The translations under genes were made by a program, and so were the position numbers. DNA of 64,000 nt from Chromobotia macracanthus (taxonomy: Eukaryota; Chordata; Actinopteri; Cypriniformes; Botiidae). The DNA lies in the NCBI GenBank assembly GCA_036877525.1, contig JAZGTH010000040.1, forward strand, positions 3,038,001 to 3,102,000. Reading direction: 5' to 3'. The notes under the pieces are model-generated. The model was not told the DNA's origin, made no database searches, and saw only the letters and a list, made by a program, of their open reading frames with translations. This document shows, piece after piece, positions 27,001 to 36,673 of the stretch. The first letter of the stretch is position 1; every line of letters begins with the position of its first letter.

Positions 27001-30000
27001 ATCCAATATTATTCACATCACTCTGCATTATTCAATATCCTTCTGTGTTTCTTAGGAAATGTGTTGCCACTTGAGAACATCTGCTTGGATGGAGCAACAC
27101 TTCTGTCTGCACATTTATGGGAAGTACTGTTAAAATTCCTAATAGACTACTTCTTTCCTGAATTACGAATAGGTCAAAAGAAGAACACTAAGCTAAAAGG
27201 TTCACCTTGGGCATTTTAAATATTTAAAAGAAAATGTGTGTAATTTTCTAATAAGAAAATACTTCCTTCAGTCTCAGCTTAATGTGTAGAGATAAGTAAG
27301 TTGATCTCCCTGAAAAATGTAAATACTGAGGCTATGTGACAGTTTTGTTGGTGACGTTATACACCACAAACTTTTCCCCAATGTCACTACACACCTTTAC
27401 CTAATGTTTCTTTCACTTCATACACCCTCATCCACCAGACTGTATATTGTGATTAGCGATTTAAACAAATGTTCTAATGTGTGAGCAGAAATGGTTACCT
27501 ACTTAACTGTTGTGAAAGATCATCAAAAGAGTCCTGTCAACATAATGTGGTTAAAAACACAAATACAAAATGCTATTTTGCTGTGTCAGCTGGGGCATGC
27601 AAAGCAGCAAAAACCAATAACCCTGTACCCCCCACTGAACCAAAGCAAGGACATGACCAAACATGACACTCTGGTGCACATTCAGTTCTCCTTTGCTTAA
27701 ATTCCTCATTTATCATGTTCCATGCTGCATTTACTCAAAAGAATACATAAGACTGATGGCTTCAGATATGTTCACCCTTTAGCCCGCATGCTGGAAAAGT
27801 CAGATTGGAAGGTCTTAAGTGGGCCCAACATTCAATGTTAAAAATTATGTCCACAGAAGCCTTGACAGGTAAAAATGAATGCCACCCTGACAGGAGTTTG
27901 TGTTGATCCTGGAGACTTATATTCAAAGGTTAGTTCCAACTCTAATCAGCTAATAAAAGTATTTCAAAGCAGTCAAAAGCTTGAAGATCAAAGGAAATTG
28001 TATAAGAGCAGGGTTGCATCTAAACCCTGCAGGATGCTTGAGCTGCAGGAAGGTATGAACTCTTGTTGACTGGTCAACAAATGCATCAGCGACTGCTAAT
28101 ACTTGTAGGCATGTTTGCAAAACAATCAACTCCATGTGACGTTAGCGACTGACATTGTTATGTTGAAGGTCCCAAAAACAAGCCATTATTTGAGCCATTC
28201 TTATCAATCACTACCAACCTTTGTGTTAGATCCGCTTTGCTCAACAAGCTTTGCAAGTTACTGCCAGTTTTAAATCTTATCTCTCCTCATCTTTCAGAGC
28301 AAAAACGTGCAAGCCTGAAACCTGAGCATGCAATCATGTGCAAATTCCTACCTAGCAGGTACCATGCTTAACCATCAGGTTAAGCTAAAAAATTAGGCTG
28401 GTAGAGATGTACAGCTGAGGATAAAAGTTTAGGAACAAGCAATTTAAGCCTTAAGGATAATTAAATGTTATTGTTACATTCATAGTTTAGATGATGAATT
28501 ATTTTTCACAAGGTGTGAAGGATGGATATAAAATATTGATATTATATAACACTCATAGTGGGATTTATGCACATACAAAATAGTACAGAAGTTTAGAAAC
28601 ATTTATTTATTTATTATTGTTTTCCTTATTTTAGAATGATAGTAAATTAGAATTTGCAAAAATGTTTTCTTTATCACCCAGTTTCTTAAGCGTATTGCAG
28701 GAGTTCTAGGTTCTGTTCTAGGTTCTGATAGTCCTTTTTTGTTCATTATTTGGTCCAAACCAAGTCAAATTACAATTTTCTAATTAAAGAAATTAACGTG
28801 TTAACACAATTACATTTTTGTCAAAAATAATTTCAAACATTTAGGCAAACAGCTTCAGATGAAAAGATTTTTAAGATCATAAGAAACATTTCAGTTAAGT
28901 GTTCAGTTAAACTTTTGAACAATACTGTAAATGTTTAATAGGACACCAGGCAGAGTTAGATTTCTGCAGCACTGTGTAACACAGTCGACTGCATTTAAAC
29001 CTACAGGACATCTGTACAGTACATCTGTACTGTAATTTGCATGTACTACAATATGTTTTTAGTACCAGTATATTGTGCAACCCTAACACACACATACTGT
29101 TTAGTCACAAAAATACAGTAAATATTAAAAACAAGAACTGTTGCATCATTTCAGGTATGTGTAAGTTCCTGGAGAATGGTTACTGTACAAATGTTACGCT
29201 ATGAAAACATGACTCTAATAGAGTAAAGAGTATATAACATTCAAGCAGACCAGAATCACTGGTTACTGTTTGTTTGGTTAATATTCTACCTGAGAGTGGC
29301 TCCCTGGGTTTGACCTCTGGCACCTCCTCCACAGGCTCCTCCTCAGGTCCATGTGATGAGGAGTGGTCCTGCATGGACTCCCTCTTCATCTTGCCCTTGC
29401 CCACCATTTTTAGAAAGGAGAGTCGATGGCTAGTTGAGTCAGCATCCATTTCTGAGTACAAGTCACCATTGGTCAAGCTCTCCTTGCGATCTTTACACCT
29501 CCCTGCAATCCTATTGGAAGAAATTACAAGGACAGAGTTTGTTTTATTGGCAATAAAAAATAGCACCAAAGTAATGACAATATCAATGTCAAAGTCATAT
29601 TTTACATACTGTTTGAAGTTAGCAAACTGTTTTTCGAAGGTGATATGTGTAATCTGTGCTACTAGCAAATGAAACAAGCCAAATAAAATAGCAAAAAAAA
29701 AACACTATTGGCCAAGCCAAGCCTTTTTGTCAAGTTAACCTACAAATGACTCATATAAGCTAATGACTTTGCACATTTTACTGTAAAAAAAATTATACAC
29801 TTCACCTTTAAACAGTAATTGTATGACAGGTTGTATTTTAATTGCCTACTACCAGCAACTGGACTGCAAAAAAATTATTACATACATCAGTTATTTGAAT
29901 TAGCAGGGCAGCAAATGAAACCTAAATCTCCCATTTCTCACTCCATCATACCGTAGCAGGCTTCCCTCTGAACTCCGTCTGCCCTTCTTCTTTTTCTCCA

Positions 30001-30412
30001 TGGGTGAAGCTGAACCTATAGAGCCTTGTGGTGATGGGATGTCCCTGCCTTTGCTTCTGGCTGACATTCGTAAGTTCTTGCTCAGTTTTCCAAGGGTTTT
30101 GAGTGGGGATACCCCCTTCATGCGCTCCAGTGTGCCTTTAATAGAACTTCCTTTCCCCGAGCCCCCACGCCGCACCTCGTTTGCCTCGTTTTCATCTTCT
30201 TCATCCTCAAATGGGTTCCTGTCCCGTGGCACGACACCATCCAGGAGGGAGCCACCATTGCCCCTGGGCCAGTCCTCATCTGAACCTGACTCCTCAAACG
30301 GATTGTGATTAAGACTCATTTTTCTGAGGATAAACTCGCTGCGTGTTGTCTCCAAGTCAACACTAAACCTGCCACTCTTCAGCCGAGCTGGGAGGTTCTT
30401 AAGGACCGGCAT
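15010..30412 (-). CDS. exoc3l2: exocyst complex component 3-like protein (Sec6 family; EXOC3L2/TNFAIP2-like)
   Basis: Members of this family resemble the exocyst subunit Sec6/EXOC3 and act in membrane trafficking or membrane protrusion. Twelve coding exons read on the minus strand: 29952-30412, 29290-29510, 20996-21647, 20604-20718, 19955-20065, 19272-19372, 18898-19011, 18520-18655, 17953-18075, 17661-17816, 16219-16340 and 15010-15289. Every junction is GT-AG and in phase, giving 863 aa plus stop. Residues 1-228 are a polar, probably disordered head with two NPF-acidic motifs (37-39 and 66-68) and a Lys/Arg-rich stretch (about 98-145). The Sec6-like body starts at VLEILQLVTKRDLFLADTHI (from residue 228) and runs to the end, with LLDWLYNIYN, a Cys-containing loop and a C-terminal KHVSAILNIRGM. 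The length suits EXOC3L2 better than the shorter TNFAIP2. The subfamily name rests on remembered similarity and on shared human 19q13 neighbours, so TNFAIP2-like or EXOC3L4-like remain possible. A second ATG at 30319 (residue 32, MSLNHNPFEE) could also serve as start. Confidence 0.85.
15526..15660 (+). mobile_element. Tc1-like terminal repeat fragment
   Basis: TACACTACTGGTCAAAAGTT is a typical end of Tc1-like non-autonomous elements in fish. It lies in the last intron of the exoc3l2-like gene. No matching right end was found, so this is probably a solo or degraded copy and the right boundary is a guess. Confidence 0.4.
17336..17382 (+). repeat. dispersed repeat, copy 1
   Basis: The core TTCACACAGGTGCCCTTGCA recurs with few changes at 57998-58045 in the same orientation. 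Similarity is about 80% over roughly 50 bp. It is probably a fragment of an interspersed element of unrecognised family. A degenerate GTATACT tandem run precedes it (17274-17325). Confidence 0.55.
18736..18789 (+). repeat. degenerate tetranucleotide microsatellite
   Basis: The tract begins with ATCC/ATCT units and changes to CAGA/CATA units. It lies in an intron of the exoc3l2-like gene. Confidence 0.7.
19571..19584 (+). promoter_or_regulatory. weak CTCF-like motif
   Basis: CCACTAGAGGACAA differs from the CTCF core class CCASYAGRKGGC by at least one key base. It is intronic in the exoc3l2-like gene and has low specificity. Confidence 0.25.
21694..21735 (-). repeat. SINE/LINE-type fragment close to a splice acceptor
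   Basis: GATGCTTTTATCCAAAGTGA followed by CTTACAAGG is a widespread teleost retroposon motif. It lies only about 50 bp upstream of the acceptor of the exon starting at 21647 in the exoc3l2-like gene. It therefore overlaps or adjoins the branch-point region. Confidence 0.5.
22285..22735 (+). mobile_element. 5S rRNA-derived SINE (SINE3 type), diverged
   Basis: The left end reproduces the 3' half of 5S rRNA, including internal promoter elements: GCAGGCTTAAGCCTGGACAG followed by TATCTGGATGGGAGAC. The body then follows the SINE3-type consensus I recall (GTTAGTGAGGCCAGCAGGGG, GTCCTAATGCCCCAGCATTG, GAGATGTTAAACCAGGATAT, GCGGTCACATCATCCAGGT). The copy lacks the 5' part of the 5S region and is mutated. 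It is antisense to the host gene. The right limit is approximate. Confidence 0.85.
22366..22386 (+). promoter_or_regulatory. CTCF-like motif inside the SINE
   Basis: GGCCAGCAGGGGGTGCTCTA resembles the CTCF consensus core CCASCAGGGGGCGC, with T for C in the GCGC part. It belongs to the SINE body, so other copies of the family should carry the same motif. Confidence 0.4.
28412..28927. mobile_element. Tc1/mariner-type MITE with TA target duplication
   Basis: The left end CAGCTGAGGATAAAAGTTTA and the right end, which on the reverse strand starts CAGTATTGTTCAAAAGTTTA, form imperfect terminal inverted repeats of about 30 bp. Both ends are flanked by TA, as expected for Tc1/mariner insertion. The 516-bp interior has no transposase frame and matches a common cyprinid repeat from memory (for example TGAAATGTTTCTTATGATCT on the reverse strand). 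Confidence 0.75.
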
Positions 30413-30973
30413 ATTTGCACTGGGAGGATATTTGCTGGAAAACAGATAAAACAGTTACACGCAAATCTAACAGCCATCTCCACAACCAATAAAACATAAC
30501 CACAACCCATCTAAAGCATTACAGATGCACTCTGCCCTTGCAGACAGGAAATTACTGCCATGCATTCCAATGCACTGGCATTCATCCATAATGTTGCTAT
30601 GACCTTTCTATTTTATGAGAACCTTCCTTGTTGTTTTTCAGTTTACACAAAACAAACAGCAAAATGCACAAACAAACACAGAGAGCAGAATTACCGGATC
30701 TAGTGAAACCCTAAACATCCGCTGATAAGTGTCTGATTTTAAGTAGTTTAAGTCAAACACTGTTTAATTTCACTGACGCATTGAACTAAACATGTTAAAT
30801 AAGCAATACTAAACTTCAAACCTAAAGGTATCTAAATTATAATCACACCCTTTGGTTAAAGACAATTTATAATATGAAACTGTGAAGATGAAGCTGCCTT
30901 CAATACAACTGTATTCACAGGGATGCAATGATGCTAAGAATGAGAATAACTTTGTTTTGGTTAGGCTGAGCCA

Positions 30974-32640
30974 CTCAAGCTTTTAGAATTTTAGCCTCAA
31001 GCTTTTAGAATTTTAGCCTCAAACTTTTGGAATTTTAGCCTCAAACTTTTGGAATTTTAGCCTCAAACTTTTGGAATTTTAGCCTCAAACTTTTGGAATT
31101 GTAGCCTCAAGCTTTTAGAATTGTAGCCTCAAGCTTTTAGAATTTTAGCCTCAAGCTTTTAGAATTGTAGCCTCAAGCTTTTAGAATTGTAGCCTCAAGC
31201 TTTTAGAATTTTAGCCTCAAGCTTTTAGAATTGTAGCCTCAAGCTTTTAGAATTTTAGCCTCAAGCTTTCGGAATTTTAGCCTCAAGCTTTTAGAATTGT
31301 AGCCTCAAGCTTTTAGAATTGTAGCCTCAAGCTTTTAGAATTGTAGCCTCAAGCTTTTAGAATTTTAGCCTCAAGCTTTTAGAATTGTAGCCTCAAGCTT
31401 TTAGAATTGTAGCCTCAAGCTTTTAGAATTGTAGCCTCAAGCTTTTAGAATTGTAGCCTCAAGCTTTTAGAATTGTAGCCTCAGACTTTTAGAATTGTAG
31501 CCTCAAGCTTTTAGAATTGTAGCCTCAAGCTTTTAGAATTGTAGCCTCAGACTTTTAGAATTGTAGCCTCAAGCTTTTAGAATTTTAGCCTCAAGCTTTT
31601 AGAATTTTAGCCTCAAGCTTTTGGAATTGTAGCCTCAAGCTTTTAGAATTGTAGCCTCAAGCTTTTAGAATTGTAGCCTCAAGCTTTTAGAATTGTAGCC
31701 TCAAGCTTTTAGAATTGTAGCCTCAAGCTTTTAGAATTGTAGCCTCAAGCTTTTAGAATTTTAGCCTCAAGCTTTTAGAATTGTAGCCTCAAGCTTTTAG
31801 AATTGTAGCCTCAGACTTTTAGAATTGTAGCCTCAAGCTTTTAGAATTGTAGCCTCAAGCTTTTAGAATTGTAGCCTCAGACTTTTAGAATTGTAGCCTC
31901 AAGCTTTTAGAATTTTAGCCTTAAGCTTTTACAATTTTAGCCTCAAGCTTTTAGAATTGTAGCCTCAAGCTTTTAGAATTTTAGCCTCAAGCTTTTAGAA
32001 TTTTAGCCTCAAACTTTTAGAATTTTAGCCTCAAGCTTTTGGAATTTTAGCCTCAAACTTTTAGAATTTTAGCCTCAAACTTTTAGAATTGTAGCCTCAA
32101 GCTTTTAGAATTGTAGCCTCAAGCTTTTAGAATTGTAGCCTCAAGCTTTTAGAATTGTAGCCTCAAGCTTTTAGAATTTTAGCCTCAAGCTTTTAGAATT
32201 TTAGCCTCAAACTTTTAGAATTTTAGCCTCAAGCTTTTAGAATTGTAGCCTCAAGCTTTTGGAATTTTAGCCTCAAACTTTTAGAATTTTAGCCTCAAAC
32301 TTTTAGAATTGTAGCCTCAAGCTTTTAGAATTGTAGCCTCAAGCTTTTAGAATTGTAGCCTCAAGCTTTTAGAATTGTAGCCTCAAGCTTTTAGAATTGT
32401 AGCCTCAAGCTTTTAGAATTGTAGCCTCAAGCTTTTAGAATTTTAGCCTCAAGCTTTTAGAATTGTAGCCTCAAGCTTTTAGAATTGTAGCCTCAAGCTT
32501 TTAGAATTGTAGCCTCAAGCTTTTAGAATTGTAGCCTCAAGCTTTTAGAATTGTAGCCTCAAGCTTTTAGAATTGTAGCCTCAGACTTTTGGAATTTTAG
32601 CCTCAAACTTTTAGAATTTTAGCCTCAAACTTTCGGAATT
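30974..32640. repeat. 22-bp minisatellite, about 76 copies, with higher-order structure
   Basis: The unit is a two-base GT or TT followed by AGCCTCAAGCTTTTAGAATT, repeated head to tail for 1.67 kb. Variant positions are AAGCTT/AAACTT/AGACTT, TTAG/TTGG/TCGG and the first base G/T. Most units contain a HindIII site. Variant units mark larger duplications: the AGACTT pair at 31481/31547 recurs at 31811/31877, exactly 330 bp (15 units) later, and a GGAATTTTAG block at 32041 recurs at 32261, 220 bp (10 units) later. Stops occur in every frame on both strands, so it is non-coding. It lies in the intron just upstream of the first coding exon of the exoc3l2-like gene. Confidence 0.98.
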
Positions 32641-32869
32641 TACTTTTAGAACTTCGGTCATAACATACAGTCACTTCATATTATGACACAAGCTCATGTT
32701 TTGGCTGAATATAACACGTCTTCTGTAAATAAACAAAAGTAGTTTTCACCTCGATGAACTTGATGTTCTATTTCAAGAAAACATGTTTGCTTCTTTCAAA
32801 GGCTTCTTGGCTAGAATAGCCCTCTTGGATATTTATGGCTGGTGACAATCGGGGGGAACAGAGCGGAAT

Positions 32870-32879
32870 CACTTCCGGT
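32870..32879 (-). promoter_or_regulatory. ETS/GABP-type motif
   Basis: The minus strand reads ACCGGAAGTG, a full ETS consensus. It lies about 230 bp from the minisatellite, in the 5' part of the exoc3l2-like transcription unit. It might serve an internal promoter; motif evidence only. Confidence 0.3.
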
Positions 32880-33500
32880 TTGCTAATTTGTGGGTTTGTT
32901 TATGAGTGTGCGTAAGAGGGGGAGACGACATTCATACCTGGTAAATAATTAACTTAATTAATTTAACAATGCTTAACACACATTAGGAATGCTTGCTTTT
33001 TTTTAGCAATCACTTGTAAACAAATAATGAAAAATGACATTAATACAACATTTTTGAGATCAAAGTCGTTCTACACTAGCTTGAAGCTGAAGACCAATTT
33101 CAGTGTGTAACAGCCAACAAGCTTTAAATTCCTATAGAGGGGCTATTGTTTGTGACTTCCTATCACTTAAGTCTAATAATTATGTCTACATAATTCTCCA
33201 TATGGGTTATCTATTACTGAAGGCTTACACTTTCATAATTACTCACATTAAAAGAGATGTACGAGGCCATGACTGGAAAAGTGTCTGATACACTGGAAGT
33301 GGTACACAACTGTTAACCTACTTGTCTTTTGGTCACTAAATCACATAGGTTTTAATTATCAGACTAGAAGAAAACATACGTAGCCAAAGAAATTGCACAA
33401 CAGCGTTCAAGACAACCATACATGTGCTTAACAGCAGATTAACAAGTTACGTAGTAAGTTAATAAGAAACAATTCAACCGAGTAGTGAATCAGTTCTTAC

Positions 33501-33590
33501 TGTTTCAACTTTCCAAATTCCAGAGCTGATCGGCTCCTCTGAAATTTCGAATTTACTGTCTCCTGCACCTTCCCACTGAAATTCCAGCTC
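33501..33590 (-). other. possible alternative non-coding 5' exon of exoc3l2-like gene
   Basis: On the minus strand a good donor (ACA|GTAAGAA) falls at about 33501, and a TATA-like TTTATAATTA lies at about 33590-33600. Together they suggest a small alternative first exon. There is no direct evidence of transcription, and the limits are guesses. Confidence 0.2.
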
Positions 33591-34608
33591 TAATTATAAA
33601 CCTCACACACCCGATATGGAAGTTAGATCATTGGGTGAGATACAAGTCATACTGCCGCTTTCCCAGACCAACTCCTCTTCCTTTCTCATACAGGTAGGGG
33701 ACAAAAGGGATAGGCCCCCCGCATTACTGCCATTGGCAGCAGCATTCTGTAATTAGTGTGCAGGATATATCAAAGAAGGAGAGGTCTACATCAGGCAGAA
33801 GAGCTATATTTAAATCATTAGGGCTCAAAGGTTGATGTGGCTTTTCAGGAACAACTATATTTTAGAACAGTGACGGAACAGGTGCCACACTTCCTAAAAG
33901 GAACGGTTCGTCTCCGATTTTTTTTCACAGAACTATTACCTTACTAAATGCTCTATGGTTCAGCAATGATAATATCTTTGTCCTGCATGATTACCATATT
34001 AACCATAGAATTAACTTTGCACATTTCCAAAAACATGGTATTATGATGGTGCCATATCCAGTAAAGGTAATATCATGGTACTTGATGAGGTTGTCACAAT
34101 GTGAACTTTGCCTTACTCTGGTGGGTTCTCATCTGTGACTTCTATTGGAAAATTATGTAAAATTATAGACTGCAGTGCTAGTTAGGTTCAAAGTCTACAG
34201 TCATCCTGACTCTTAGAAGGGATGGGCTAAGTTACACTGAAACAGAGGGAGGAATGGTCTTAATATGTGACAGATACAGGCACTGCTCCTGTTTTTGGGT
34301 TTCAGGTATTGGTTAAAAGAAAACCACTGAAAATGTTGGTTCCAGGGAGTTCCTAATACAACCTCTGCATGACTTTCCCCAAGGCAAAGGTTTAAGTGCT
34401 CCCGAAGACATGGGGGAATGCAGAGGCATGTAAACTAGAGAAAGTCCAATGCAAAGACAAAAATCACTGATCATGCATATTTAAACATCAATGACGGTAA
34501 TGCTTGACTGGAATTAGAAATAACATCTGCTGGACGTTTTGAAAGATTTTACTCAGCTGAGACAAAACAGTGCAATGCCATGTCATGCCATACTTTCTTC
34601 ATCTGTTC

Positions 34609-34716
34609 TAAGTAGACAGATGGAGAGACAGACAGACAGACACCAGTTCTAAGTGGACAGACAGCTACTACTCTCAGAAGACAAACAGGCAGACAGTCAG
34701 ACAGACAGACAGACAG
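34609..34716 (+). repeat. degenerate (GACA)n microsatellite
   Basis: Several GACA/CAGA runs are interrupted by two copies of a CAGTTCTAAG-like spacer. It is intronic or 5' of the exoc3l2-like gene. Confidence 0.75.
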
Positions 34717-35560
34717 CATGTCATTAAAGAAATAGATTCAAAAATTCTGAAAGATCCCTCAAGCCATCATTCATCACCACTGTATTAAAGCTGAATTAAA
34801 AGGACTGGCTCATTATATGGGTGCAACAAGGTCAAATTACATTTTGACGTTATGGTGACATCTTAGTCAACCATCTTGACATTGGAATATGACCTGTTAT
34901 AAAGCCAGTGCTTTTCCAGGACATACTGTGTTATCTGTCTGTTGCAAACTGGGAAAGAAAATCTTTAACTGTGCCCTAACAGACCAATGTTATGTCCTTT
35001 TTTAAGGCTAAAACGTTTCCTTCTTTAAACAGGAAGGAAAACTATTTTACTTTATAAGCAAGAATGAGAAAGTATTGGGTCAGCTAGTTTAGAATTTGCC
35101 AGAAACTAGAAATAGATTTTTTTAGATAATCATATGAGGTACCAAAGACTGATTTAAAAGACATAAGACACAGGGTACTGATCTGGTACTAACAACTAAC
35201 AGCTGTCACTGTATTATTTTTAATTTAGCCAATATGAGGATCTAAAAAAATAGTTTGATAAATAATATTTATAAGAGTTATAAGAGTTATAAGAGCAAGT
35301 GTCTGTGCATTGAATTTAGAATTGCTTTATCCTTTATTCCGTCCCATTGCATTACTTTTTTAGAAACATTCAACTTACATCCCATAAAATCTCATTCATT
35401 TTAACAGATCTGATTCAGAGACGTGCACCAATCTTCCTTGAACGCAAACAGGTACATTACAATATTGATTTTAATTAATAGTTATCATAACAATTACACA
35501 TTTCACTAAACAAGTAAAATGAAGAAGTTCGTAATAACAAAGAGGGCAATGTAGACTTAC

Positions 35561-35690
35561 GGAGCCCATGTCGATCAATCTTCACGTCAGGAGCCAAAAG
35601 ACAAAAAAAATCAATGAAATGAGGCGATTTTAAATTAAATTAGTGCAAGGTCACCAAGTCTATATCGCTGCTCCTGTGAAAATGAGATAC
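35561..35690 (-). other. probable non-coding 5' exon of exoc3l2-like gene, with upstream ATG
   Basis: The minus strand has a strong donor, GGCTCC|GTAAGT, ending at 35561. An ATG at 35567-35569 has a strong context (GACATGG). Spliced to the acceptor at 30434, this ATG opens a 14-codon frame that ends just beyond, and out of frame with, the main ATG at 30412. A CRE-like TGACGTGA lies just upstream on the transcript. The 5' limit is unknown. Confidence 0.35.
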
Positions 35691-36565
35691 GGCCAGACTT
35701 TTAGTTTGGTGGGCTGGTCTAAGAAAAACGCGCATTCAGCAGCAGGCAGGCAAGAGAAAGTGAGTTAAACCATAAACCGACCCGAAAGATTAAACTGTTC
35801 AAAATAACATTTTAGCCCATTTAAAGTAATTCTTATATACATAAATTTGAATGTACAATTTAAACAAATAAACCTGTTGCTTACATCCTTTCGACTCAAT
35901 CATTTTCTGTACTTTTTGGTTTGAAAAAAAAAATACCATAAATGAAGTTTTTATTTTAATTCAATTATTTAGTTACTGGGTCATTGCAGCTGGCCTGTAA
36001 GCACATGATTTCGGGGTTTTTACATGCCATTTTTCACACAGACGACACACGCGCAAACAGGAAGTGAAATGCGTATCGTTTATTCTGTAACAATAGAAAT
36101 GGCTGGCTCATAGTGGGCACGTCGAGCAAAGCCTAAATAAAACTAAACAAAACGTATCAAGCACATCGGAGCAGCTTTTAAGCTTAAAAGCTTTTGTGCT
36201 TTTAAGCATCTTGGCTGCCCGTGTAAGCATTACGAAATATGTTTCCTTCAACGACATGATAAACAGTAGAAAAAGCTTCTTCTGTTGCATAAACAAAGGA
36301 TCAACGCGAATATCAGACCCTCCCACCTGCCTCAAGAACAGCCCCAGGGGTCAAAACCAGCCGTGATAAGTTAGTCCTATTGTTTTAATTCCCTGCATGG
36401 TTAAACTTAACAATGCGTAAATATAAAATAAAACACTAGTTTAAAACGAACCGATGCATTGATTAATCATCAGCAATATGTAACGCAGTTTTTAAGCTGC
36501 ATTGGGGGCATCGAAGTAAATGATGCCTGTTGCATATGTCGTAGATTCCAGCTTCACGTTTAAGC

Positions 36566-36673
36566 ATATATAATATAATATAATACAATATAATATAATA
36601 TAGTATAATAAATATGATATAATATAGTGTAATAAATATAATATAATACAGTATAATAAATATTATATAATAT
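36566..36673 (+). repeat. (TATAA)n AT-rich tandem repeat
   Basis: Pentameric TATAA units are interrupted by longer AAATAT-type units. It is a simple repeat with low coding potential; the short open frames across it are artefacts of composition. Confidence 0.85.

Larger units (their letters stand above)
21648..29289 (-). other. large intron of exoc3l2-like gene
   Basis: This intron is 7.6 kb and separates the polar N-terminal exons from the Sec6-like body. Besides the SINE (22285-22735) and the Tc1-like MITE (28412-28927), a segment at about 26405-26575 (starting AAAGGCAGGGTAGGCAATCT) resembles another common fish repeat. No coding exon was recognised in it; several short open frames look like chance. 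Confidence 0.6.

Noticed and set aside
27481..28135. Cluster of 60-70 aa frames in the large intron
   Set aside because: Short, overlapping on both strands, with no family resemblance and no fit to host gene splicing.
30974..32640. Minisatellite as a CRISPR array or a coding repeat
   Set aside because: Units are contiguous without unique spacers, and 22 bp is not a multiple of 3 with stop codons in every frame.
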